A stretch of DNA of 6,361 bases, taken from assembly GCA_002319965.1 (NCBI GenBank), contig DCJQ01000044.1, forward strand, positions 1 through 6,361, written 5' to 3'. The DNA is from Megasphaera sp. UBA1696 (lineage in GTDB: Bacteria; Bacillota; Negativicutes; Veillonellales; Megasphaeraceae). A program made the translations under genes and the position numbers. Shown here one piece after another: positions 1 to 6,361 of this stretch (its first letter is position 1; each line of letters opens with the position of its first letter). Under the pieces are notes generated by a model, which had not been told where the DNA came from, ran no database searches, and saw only the letters and a list, made by a program, of their open reading frames with translations.

Positions 1-1341
1 TCATGCCTATTCGGCGCCAAAAAGGCCCTGCCCATCGTCATGGCCGTCCAGCAGCAGTTGGACAAGCTCACCGATCTAGTCCGCGACCACATCATCGGCA
101 TGTCCGTCATCCGGGCCTTTAACCGCAGCCACGATGAGAAAAACGCTGAAATTCAGATGTTTTCCGATTTGTCGACAAAAGAAACGAAGCTGGCCCGGAC
201 CTATGCCATCGGCCTGCCTACGATTCTCATCATCTTCAACATGAGCACCGTCGTCATCCTCTGGATCGGCGGCTATCAGATCGACTCCGGCGTACTGCAG
301 ATCGGCGATATCATGGCCATCATCGAGTATGCCACCCTCATTCTGATGAATCTCATCATGGCCGTTTTCGTCCTCCTCGACGTGCCCGAGGCCCTCATCT
401 GCTATGGGAGGATTCAGGAATTACTGCGCCATGCCGAAACTACCGTTACCCGTCAAAATACGGTGTCCACGGCCTTTGGCCAAGGCCGCCAAAATACGCA
501 GGCCCATCATAATTCAGCCTGCAGCGACTCCCATGGCCACGCGCCGCTCTTAGAGTTTCGTCACGTCACCTTCCGTTATGATGACGCCGAAGAGGCGGCT
601 TTAAAAGACATTTCCTTTACGCTCGAAGCCGGGGAAACCTTGGCCGTCATGGGCGATATCGGCTCTGGGAAAAGTACCCTGGCCAAGCTCATGTTAGGCC
701 TTTATCCCATTGAGTCCGGCGACATCCTCTTTGACGGGAAGTCTATTTTCAAGCAGCCCATGGAATCCGTTCGCGCTCAAATCGGCTACGTGCCGCAAAA
801 AGCGTACCTCTTCACGGGCTCCATTGCCATGAACTTATCCTTCGGCAAGCCCCAAGATGCGACGGCGCCCGCCTCTTTTGAAGAGCTCGAAGAAGCGGCC
901 AAACTGGCCGGCGCCCACGAGTTCATCAGCCGTTTTGACGACGGCTACGATCACGAGCTCTCCCAAGGCGGAACCAACCTCTCCGGCGGTCAGCGGCAGC
1001 GCCTGGCCATGGCTCGGGCCTTAGTGCGAAAGCCTCGTCTATTAATCTTTGACGACAGTTTTTCCGCCTTAGACGGCATTACCGAGCAGCAAGTGAGAAA
1101 AGCCGTAGCCCGGGAAATCAAAGAGGGCACCGAAAAAACGGCAGCCTCCACAGATACGGGCCGCCAAGGCAAAGGCCGGGCCTTCATCTCTATCGAGCAG
1201 AAAGTCAGTGCCGCCCAAAAGGCCGATAAAATTCTGGTCATCAATCAGGGCCAAGCCGTCGGCGTCGGCACGCACGATGAATTATTGGCCCATTGCCCCA
1301 TTTATCAGCAGATCGTGACGTCACAGGAGGTGGCCTTATGA
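1..1341 (+). CDS. ABC exporter half-transporter, degenerate-site subunit (TM287/BmrC-like), 5' partial
   Basis: The frame is open from base 1, so the first internal ATG at 40 is not the true start. The 446 visible residues lack the N-terminal helices of a normal ~580-600 residue half-exporter. They cover the last cytoplasmic loop (GMSVIRAFNR), TM5-TM6 (about 210-390) and one nucleotide-binding domain. NBD motifs are A-loop Tyr (FRYDD), Walker A GDIGSGKST (652-678), Q-loop YVPQ, signature LSGGQ (979-993), and Walker B ending LIFDD. The residue after the Walker B Asp is Asp (1054-1056), not the catalytic Glu. The switch His is Gln (IEQKVS, 1198-1200). Both changes mark the degenerate subunit of heterodimeric exporters. 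The TM6-NBD linker is long and rich in His, Gln and Ser, and there is a low-complexity insert before the switch loop. The gene overlaps the next by ATGA, so the two are translated together. Substrate is unknown; a drug or lipid exporter in the inner membrane is inferred. Confidence 0.93.
   Translation, partial: SCLFGAKKALPIVMAVQQQLDKLTDLVRDHIIGMSVIRAFNRSHDEKNAEIQMFSDLSTKETKLARTYAIGLPTILIIFNMSTVVILWIGGYQIDSGVLQIGDIMAIIEYATLILMNLIMAVFVLLDVPEALICYGRIQELLRHAETTVTRQNTVSTAFGQGRQNTQAHHNSACSDSHGHAPLLEFRHVTFRYDDAEEAALKDISFTLEAGETLAVMGDIGSGKSTLAKLMLGLYPIESGDILFDGKSIFKQPMESVRAQIGYVPQKAYLFTGSIAMNLSFGKPQDATAPASFEELEEAAKLAGAHEFISRFDDGYDHELSQGGTNLSGGQRQRLAMARALVRKPRLLIFDDSFSALDGITEQQVRKAVAREIKEGTEKTAASTDTGRQGKGRAFISIEQKVSAAQKADKILVINQGQAVGVGTHDELLAHCPIYQQIVTSQEVAL
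1325..1330 (+). promoter_or_regulatory. Ribosome binding site of the second ABC subunit
   Basis: A perfect AGGAGG Shine-Dalgarno lies inside the last codons of the first subunit, 7 nt before ATG 1338. It fixes the start of the second gene and supports translational coupling through the ATGA overlap. Confidence 0.9.
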
Positions 1342-3152
1342 ACCTCGTCAAACGCTTTCTCTGTGACTCCCGCGATCAGTGGTGGCGCCTCGTCGTCCTC
1401 ACGGCAGCCCTGATGTTGGCCGCCTGCTTTGAAATCATCGCGCCCCGCCTCTTGGGCAACATCGTCGATGCCATCGTCCACGGTCTGGAACAGCAGCGAG
1501 AAATCACGGCCATATTAGACGGTACGACCGATACGGTCCTGCTCCTCGTCGCCTTTTACACCTGTCATGCCGTCTTCACCTACGTCAGCGAATTCATCAT
1601 CGCCGGTGCATCCCAGCACATGGTACTGGCCCTGCGCAGCCGCGTAAGCCACCAGCTCCACCACCTGCCCATGGCCTATTTCAACCAGCACAACCGCGGC
1701 GATATGCTGAGTCGTCTGACCAGCGATTTGGACTCCGTCGGCGAAACCCTGCGCGAAGGCATTCCCGGCCTCATTTCGTCCTTCATCGGCATCGTCGGCG
1801 CCGTAGCCATGATGATCTGGATCAGTCCGCGGCTGTCGGCCATCATCCTCAGCGTCATCGTCGTCGGTATTTTAGGCTTGACCATTACGGCCAAAAAGGC
1901 CCGCACCATTTACCTTCGCAAACAGGAAGCCTTAGGCGCCGTCAACGGCGGCATCGAAGAATTGATTTCCGGCAAACAGATTGTCCAAGCCTTCGGTCTG
2001 GAGACCGTCACGACGGACCATCTGAGCGACTTGAACACCCGCCTCTTTACCCGCGAGCGGCAGTCGGGCTTTATGGGTCAGCTCATCATGCCCCTGGTCA
2101 ATTTCATCAACCAGATCGGCTACGTCCTCGTCGCCATCCAAGGCGGCCTCCTCGTCCTCCGAGGTCAGATTACCCTCGGTGACATTCAGGCCTTCTTCCT
2201 CTACGTGACCCAAGTATCGGACCCCATTTCCCGCAGCTCGTACGTATTGACCCGCTTTCAAGAAACTCACGCCGCCTTAGGCCGCATCTACGAGATTTTA
2301 GACTATCCGACGGAAGACGATTCGGGCACCTTGGAAACCTTGTCCGATGAAAATACAGTTCGCCAAGAACCGTCTTGCGATGAAGCACAGCAACAACCGG
2401 CGACGGGCTCAAAGGACAACGCCATTGAATTCAAACACGTCACCTTCGGCTATCGTGACGACAAACCCCTCATGGAAGATGTGAGTTTTGCCATCCCCAA
2501 GGGCCACGTCGTCGCCATCGTCGGTCCTACAGGGGCCGGCAAGACGACGATCATCAATCTCCTCATGCGCTTTTACGAAATATCGGCCGGCACCATTACC
2601 ATTCACGGCACCGATATCCGTGACCTTCGCCGTGAAACCCTGCACCGGCAAATCGGCATGGTCCTTCAGGATACGTGGATTTTCACGGGCACCATTGCCG
2701 AAAACATCGCCTACGGCAAACCGGACGCCACGCGCGAAGAAATTATAAAGGTCGCAAAACTGGCCATGGCCGACCATTTCATCCGCACCCTGCCCCTCGG
2801 CTACGACACGGTGTTAAAAAACGGTGCCGACGACCTGTCCCAGGGCCAGCGTCAATTACTGACCATTGCCCGCGCCTTCTTAGTCAATCCCGGCATCTTG
2901 GTCCTCGACGAAGCGACGGCCAACGTCGACACCCGGACGGAAGTAGAAGTCCAAAAAGCCATGAGCCAGCTGTTAAAAGGCCGGACGGGCATCGTCATCG
3001 CCCATCGCCTGTCGACCATTCGCGACGCCGACTTGCTCCTCGTCGTAAACCACGGCCAAATCGTCGAGCAGGGCACCCATAGTGAACTCCTGGCACGAGG
3101 CGGCTACTATAAAGAATTGTACGAAAACTACGCCAAAGGCATGGCCCTGTAA
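1338..3152 (+). CDS. ABC exporter half-transporter, catalytic subunit (TM288/BmrD-like)
   Basis: This is a complete 604-residue TMD-NBD half-exporter. The start at ATG 1338 is chosen over an in-frame ATG at 1293 because AGGAGG lies 7 nt upstream and the start overlaps the previous stop. Hydrophobic spans are near residues 15-38, 62-90, 142-187 (two helices) and 251-295 (two helices), giving six TM helices. The coupling loop is present (YFNQHNRGDMLSRLTSD). NBD motifs are A-loop Tyr (FGYRD), Walker A GPTGAGKTT (396-404), Q444, signature LSQGQ (500-504), Walker B LVLDE with catalytic Glu525, D-loop ANVD, and switch His556 (IAHRLST). The LSQGQ variant is expected here because this signature faces the partner's degenerate ATP site, while the partner's LSGGQ completes the active site. 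An acidic, Gln-rich linker of about 35 residues precedes the NBD. It should pair with the upstream subunit as an ATP-driven inner-membrane exporter. Cargo cannot be read from sequence. Confidence 0.96.
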   Translation: MNLVKRFLCDSRDQWWRLVVLTAALMLAACFEIIAPRLLGNIVDAIVHGLEQQREITAILDGTTDTVLLLVAFYTCHAVFTYVSEFIIAGASQHMVLALRSRVSHQLHHLPMAYFNQHNRGDMLSRLTSDLDSVGETLREGIPGLISSFIGIVGAVAMMIWISPRLSAIILSVIVVGILGLTITAKKARTIYLRKQEALGAVNGGIEELISGKQIVQAFGLETVTTDHLSDLNTRLFTRERQSGFMGQLIMPLVNFINQIGYVLVAIQGGLLVLRGQITLGDIQAFFLYVTQVSDPISRSSYVLTRFQETHAALGRIYEILDYPTEDDSGTLETLSDENTVRQEPSCDEAQQQPATGSKDNAIEFKHVTFGYRDDKPLMEDVSFAIPKGHVVAIVGPTGAGKTTIINLLMRFYEISAGTITIHGTDIRDLRRETLHRQIGMVLQDTWIFTGTIAENIAYGKPDATREEIIKVAKLAMADHFIRTLPLGYDTVLKNGADDLSQGQRQLLTIARAFLVNPGILVLDEATANVDTRTEVEVQKAMSQLLKGRTGIVIAHRLSTIRDADLLLVVNHGQIVEQGTHSELLARGGYYKELYENYAKGMAL

Positions 3153-3208
3153 GCCTAACATTCGGCCGAAAGGACTTGCCCAATCCCATACAACCTTCTG
3201 AAAACGAT

Positions 3209-3256
3209 AAAACGGGACTGCTCCGGGGAATCATTTCCCGGAGACAGTCCCGTTTT
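3209..3256. terminator. Bidirectional Rho-independent terminator between convergent genes
   Basis: A long hairpin occupies the spacer between the convergent exporter operon and the adhesin gene. The outer arms are AAAACGGGACTG (3209-3220) and CAGTCCCGTTTT (3245-3256). The stem continues with TCCGGG (3222-3227) against CCCGGA (3237-3242) around a small AT loop, with one unpaired A. The stem ends in TTTT on the plus strand and, because of the AAAA at the other end, also in TTTT on the minus strand. It can therefore terminate transcripts from both sides. It begins 57 nt after the exporter stop codon and 64 nt beyond the adhesin stop. Confidence 0.92.
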
Positions 3257-3302
3257 GTATGATCTGAGCATAGAGCTATGTTGCTAAGGCCGTCGGCCCT
3301 TT

Positions 3303-3319
3303 GTCACGCCGCCCGTGAC
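3303..3319 (-). other. Small hairpin directly after the adhesin stop codon
   Basis: GTCACG (3303-3308) and CGTGAC (3314-3319) are perfect inverted arms around a 5-nt GC loop, adjoining the adhesin TAA stop (3320-3322). A second short GC-rich inverted repeat (GGCC/GGCC, 3288-3298) follows. Neither has a T-run, so they are not complete terminators. They may protect the mRNA 3' end from exonucleases, or be chance. Confidence 0.4.
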
Positions 3320-6182
3320 TTACTTGTTCTGAGCCAACTGGCGGGCGATTTCCTGAACCTGCGTGCGCAGCGCTTCATTTTCCCGAGCCTGTTTTTCAAC
3401 CTGTGCCCGTAATTCCTGATTTTCCTGTTCCTGTTTTTCCATGCGGGAATTGAGGGAGGTAATGGTCGAAGCCTGTTCCGATACGACGGCGGCTAAAGAA
3501 GCTTTGGAGTAGTTTGAATATTCGTTGCCGCTGCCGAATTTGAAGCTGACGCCGGCGTTGAACATGTTTTCCCCGCCGCCCATGCTGGTTCCGATGGAGA
3601 AAAGAACGTCGTTCGTCGGCCGATAGAAGGCACCGATGGCAACGGCATTGGCCGATTTGTAATTGCCGTAACCGGCTGCAAAGTCCCACTTCGCGCTGGG
3701 ATCATAGTCTTGCGGATGAAGGGCTGCTAAGGCTGCCGCACCGGCACCGACGCGATTGATGCGCGTATCGAGGCTGCTGACACGGCCGTTCAAATGGGTC
3801 ACGCTGTCGGAAATATCCGTTACCTGATTCGAAAGATTGGTGATATTGTTAGTGTTGGTCGTGATCTGCGTCGTATTGGAAGCTACCTGGCTGTCCAAAA
3901 TCGTTAAGTTATCGCCGGCCGATTTCGACTTCTTCACATACGTGCCGTCTTCAGCGACCCGTGTTTCATTGTATACGGTACCGCCGGTGACGATGCCCGT
4001 GCTGCCCGATTCTACCTTGCCGTCGGTATTGACTTTGATCTTGTAATTCGTTCCGCCGATATTATTCTTTTCCGTGCTGTCAATGGTGATCGTGCTGTCG
4101 CCGTCGGCGTTGGCCAAGGTATTTCTCGTATCGATTGCCGAAGCTATGGTAGATAAATTAACACTGCCCGTGACTTCTGTTCCGGCCTTATCTTTAATCG
4201 ATAAGGATAAGGTATTGTCTTTGAAGGACAAGGCGTTTGAGTTTTCTTCTAAACCGGAACTCGATCCCGAAGCGGCAACGGCTTCCTGCAGTTGGGCTAC
4301 GTTAACGGCATCGGTGGCTTCCATACCGGCAGCAACCCCGGTAATTTGACGCGTGAGATTATTGGCGGTGTCGCCGACAGAAACAGCGGCTAAGGTCGAT
4401 TTCCAAGTCCCCGTCGTATCTCCCGTTCTGTCCGTACCTTTGGGATCATAACCTACGGCACCGGCTGCTGTACTTGCCGTCGATTGAGCCCCTAAGGCTA
4501 CACCGCCGTTTTCCGTAACGTCCGTATTGTAGCCGATCATGACGGCGTTTTCAATATTAGCAGTATTCTGTTTCGTTGGAACCATTTCTTTAACTACATA
4601 CGAAACATTAGCTCCATCATAAGACAAAGAGGCGTATTGTTTCGTGACATCTTCTTCCGTCGCCGCCATCGAGCCCAAAACAACGTTGCGCTTGCCGCCA
4701 TCCAGAACATGATAGTCACCGAGAATTACATTATCTTCGCTATTAGTAATGGTATTCCCTGTGCCCACGATAGCCGTATGGCTTACGTTGGTACCCTGGT
4801 TGGCATATCCGCTGATAGTATTATAGCTGCTCAATTGAGCTTCTGAGCCTTTCAAATCATTGGCAGTACCAATGATTTGTGAGCGCATAGAATAATCTAC
4901 GGTATTACTATTGCCGAGTACGGCTACAGACCCGCCCAGATTGGCCATATAGGCTTTAACAGCGTTATTAATAGCGTCCTGATTATTAAACTGATTATTC
5001 TGTTGATTAAAAGCATAGTATTTTGCCGCTAATATAGCCTCTGTTGACCATAGAGAATGCATCGGCATACTCTCATTGTATGGATCAATCCCATCAATAT
5101 CAGAGCCGGCAGAATGCGTTACTGTGTTGCTGGCCCCGACAATCATGGTTCCCGTAGCATTAGATGTCGTATTCAGAGCCCCATTCAACGTGTTGGCAAA
5201 CCCATCTACCCCACCCTGGTCATCCTCGGTCAAGCCGTTTTGTATACGGTTAAAAGCGCCATAAGTCGAAGAAAATGCACCTATATCCATCAGTATAGAA
5301 GGCCTGCTTTCAATATTTGACCGAATTCCGGTTATCGTCGAATAATTACCGTCAGCATGCGAGTAGTTGCCAATAGCTACACTGGCTGCCGCAGCTGAAG
5401 TATGATACCCGATAATAGAACTGGCTCCTTTTACTGAATATGTAAGACTTCCGTCACTGGTTTCATCTTGTTCACTTGGGGATAAAGAACCAATGATAAC
5501 CGAGTCCTCTATGGATCCAATATTTTGGTTATCACCGATTACAATTCCAGCCGCAGGGCTGCCGACAGAAGCCGTACTAACAGTAGCAGAATTGTTATTG
5601 CCGATAACGGTCAGTGAATCCCATTCATTGCGATACATATTGGCGCCAGTCAGGACGTTGCCTCTCCCAATAGTCAAGTCAGAAATATTAGTTTCGCGTC
5701 CTTCCGGATGACCATAGTCGGTAACGATGCCTACATCTCGACCGGTTATCGTATTATTATCACCGATGACGTTCTGTTTCCGACTTCCGCGAACCTCATT
5801 ATTATTCCCTAATATATGAACATCGATGCTCGACACAGAACCACCAGAAAAGGAATCCGATACGGTATTATTATCGCCGATAATCTTACTGTTGGCACTA
5901 TTTTCAACGGTATTGTCAGTCCCCACTACGCGAGCTGTAGAATCATCTGCGACCTTATTTGTAGTACCGGTAATATTACTGCTGTCGACGACAATATTAT
6001 CCGCTGCATAGACACTAAGGTTCCCCCCCCTGTAAACAAAGGCCGGCCAAAATCAAGGCAGCCATAGCCGTTCTTTTCACGGCACGACAGCCGCGGCTCT
6101 TAGCCCGACTGTTGGCGATTTCCGATACGACGACATAGCAATTTTTTGCTCGACTCCAAATTACCCGATAAATCTTGTTCAT
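3320..6182 (-). CDS. YadA-type trimeric autotransporter adhesin, frame broken at a poly-G tract (probably phase-OFF)
   Basis: Read as one gene with seven instead of eight G at 6023-6030, this encodes 953 residues. It begins with an ESPR (MNKIYRVIWSRAKNCYVVVS) typical of large type V autotransporters, then a hydrophobic core (about 40-50) and a likely cleavage site after VYA (residue 59). The passenger head (about 60-600) has about 19 short repeats of the form [VI][IL]G-x-x-N, as in IIGDNNTV and VIGDNNTI, consistent with a YadA-like beta-roll. A neck follows (ATDAVNVAQLQEAV, about 622-635), then a stalk with GIVTGGTVYNE and an Asn/Thr-rich coiled coil (about 760-810). The membrane anchor runs from about RVGAGAAALAAL to AGVSFKFG (810-883). 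About 70 further residues of predicted coiled coil follow the barrel. Known TAAs trimerise in the outer membrane and mediate adhesion; the ligand here is unknown. As sequenced, the ESPR start reaches a stop after 55 codons. The long open part covers 3320 to about 6030, with a GTG at 5926 that is probably not a start. Confidence 0.9.
3356..3439 (-). repeat. Imperfect 42-nt tandem duplication in the coiled-coil tail of the adhesin
   Basis: Two adjacent 42-nt units (3356-3397 and 3398-3439) match at about 30 of 42 positions. They encode 14-residue units beginning EKQ: EKQEQENQELRAQV and EKQARENEALRTQV. Each unit equals two heptads, so duplication lengthens the coiled coil without breaking its phase. 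Confidence 0.7.
5750..5882 (-). repeat. Near-identical DNA copies encoding IGDNNT head repeats
   Basis: The plus-strand segments at 5750-5769 and 5863-5882 share the core GTATTATTATC-n-CCGAT and match at 17 of 20 positions, 113 nt apart. Both encode the IGDNNT[VI] head motif. A diverged copy lies near 5592. They are part of the protein repeat series, and their DNA similarity could allow intragenic recombination that adds or removes head repeats. Confidence 0.55.
6015..6182 (-). CDS. 55-residue ESPR/signal-peptide fragment translated in the present (8-G) frame
   Basis: From ATG 6182 (minus) the frame encodes the full ESPR, the basic n-region (SRAKSRGCRAVKRT) and the hydrophobic core AALILAGLCL. 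It then reads through the G run as Gln-Gly-Gly-Glu-Pro and stops at TAG 6017-6015. It ends before any signal-peptidase site. This is the 5' end of the adhesin gene rather than an independent gene, listed separately because it is what this exact sequence would translate. The start is supported by a Shine-Dalgarno 7 nt upstream and by the family-typical MNKIYRVIW beginning. Confidence 0.85.
   Translation of the reverse strand: MNKIYRVIWSRAKNCYVVVSEIANSRAKSRGCRAVKRTAMAALILAGLCLQGGEP
6023..6030 (-). repeat. Homopolymeric G8 tract (candidate phase-variation switch)
   Basis: Eight C on the plus strand, so eight G in the coding strand, lie at the end of the signal-peptide core. With 8 G the ESPR frame meets TAG two codons past the tract (at 6017-6015). 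Losing one G, or gaining two, joins the ESPR to the long adhesin frame, giving ...LCLQGGNLSVYAADN. Slipped-strand mispairing at such tracts is an established ON/OFF mechanism for surface genes in other bacteria. Variation here is inferred, not shown. Confidence 0.8.
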
Positions 6183-6189
6183 GAGAAAG

Positions 6190-6196
6190 CCCCCTT
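6190..6196 (-). promoter_or_regulatory. Ribosome binding site of the adhesin gene
   Basis: The minus strand reads AAGGGGG, ending 7 nt before ATG 6182. It is a good though G-heavy Shine-Dalgarno. Together with the conserved ESPR start it decides the true start, against the internal GTG at 5926. Confidence 0.75.
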
Positions 6197-6221
6197 AACA
6201 TATAGTCAATTTCGAGTGATG

Positions 6222-6236
6222 CCATAATTATTATGA
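6222..6236. promoter_or_regulatory. Candidate Fur/PerR-family operator (7-1-7 palindrome)
   Basis: The sequence CCATAATTATTATGA contains a perfect 6-1-6 inverted repeat (CATAAT-T-ATTATG). It matches the 7-1-7 boxes of the Fur superfamily (PerR TTATAATnATTATAA, Fur TGATAATnATTATCA) at 11 of 14 defined positions. It lies in the leader between the predicted transcript start and the ribosome binding site, where a bound repressor could block elongation. A half-site CCATAAT recurs at 6254-6260, 32 nt away. The region is very AT-rich, so chance is a real alternative. Confidence 0.35.
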
Positions 6237-6284
6237 TATTATTTACATATATACCATAATCATCGCATTTTGTTGTCAGTCACG

Positions 6285-6313
6285 AGTATATACCCATTTT
6301 TTTCTGTTTTCAA
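6285..6313 (-). promoter_or_regulatory. Probable sigma-70-type promoter of the adhesin gene
   Basis: On the minus strand TTGAAA (6313-6308) and TATACT (6290-6285) are separated by exactly 17 nt. Each hexamer matches the consensus at 5 of 6 positions. The predicted transcript start near 6278 leaves an untranslated leader of about 95 nt. The spacer contains a run of seven A. A TATAAT on the same strand at 6355-6350 could be the -10 of a second, distal promoter, but its -35 would lie outside the window. Confidence 0.65.
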
Positions 6314-6361
6314 ACGTCCTTTTTCGATATGTAGATACTTATACTCTATATTATAAATTTA

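Noticed and set aside
1293..1337. In-frame upstream ATG at 1293 extending the second ABC subunit by 15 residues
   Set aside because: It lies deep within the first subunit's coding region without a ribosome binding site, whereas ATG 1338 has AGGAGG at 7 nt and an ATGA overlap.
2409..2777. Minus-strand open frame antisense to the second ABC subunit, and similar antisense frames at 990-1275, 1676-1909, 1932-2412 and 2852-3234
   Set aside because: They overlap strongly supported ABC coding sequence with conserved motifs, and their translations show no recognisable domains. They are shadows of GC-rich codon use.
5592..5882. Spaced similar DNA segments as a possible CRISPR array
   Set aside because: Copies are short, diverged and irregularly spaced, and all encode the IGDNN protein motif. 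This is a coding repeat.
3320..5926. GTG at 5926 as the start of a complete 868-residue protein
   Set aside because: The frame stays open upstream to the G tract with adhesin-like sequence (SSNITGTTNKV), there is no clear ribosome binding site, and the product would lack a signal peptide. The ESPR start at 6182 fits the family.
5816..6067. Plus-strand open frame opposite the adhesin N-terminus
   Set aside because: It mirrors the head repeats on the other strand, has no ribosome binding site and no recognisable domain.
6205..6210. TTGACT on the minus strand just upstream of the adhesin start as a -35 box
   Set aside because: It lies only about 23 nt from the start codon, so its -10 would fall in or beyond the ribosome binding site and start codon. 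The TTGAAA/TATACT pair is better placed.

Overview
The window looks like a chromosomal segment from a diderm Firmicute of the class Negativicutes. Two things point there. The first is a heterodimeric ABC exporter pair resembling Thermotoga TM287/TM288. The second is a YadA-type trimeric autotransporter adhesin (TAA) with an extended signal peptide region (ESPR), which requires an outer membrane. The fairly GC-rich coding sequence fits a Megasphaera-like genome better than Veillonella, but the genus is a guess.

Layout. Positions 1-1341 (+) hold the 3' part of an ABC half-exporter whose N-terminus lies outside the window. Positions 1338-3152 (+) hold its complete partner, joined by an ATGA stop/start overlap with a strong AGGAGG ribosome binding site. 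The first subunit carries the degenerate nucleotide site (Walker B Glu to Asp, switch His to Gln). The second carries the intact catalytic Glu and His. Together they should form one asymmetric multidrug-type exporter. Positions 3153-3319 are a short convergent spacer with a long bidirectional terminator hairpin. Positions 3320-6182 (-) hold the adhesin gene, and 6183-6361 is its AT-rich promoter and leader region.

The most notable feature is in the adhesin. A run of eight G (minus strand, 6023-6030) sits at the end of the signal-peptide hydrophobic core and puts the gene out of frame. Translation from the ESPR start ends after 55 residues. Seven (or ten) G would join the ESPR to the long downstream frame and give a TAA of 953 (or 954) residues with head, neck, stalk and anchor. 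This has the form of an ON/OFF phase-variation switch caught OFF, although a homopolymer sequencing error or a mutation cannot be excluded from one sequence.

Other points of interest are a coiled-coil extension after the beta-barrel anchor, where TAAs normally end, a Fur/PerR-like 7-1-7 palindrome in the adhesin leader, a helical AT-rich insert in the head, and a 7-A run in the promoter spacer. I saw no tRNA, rRNA, CRISPR array or insertion sequence.
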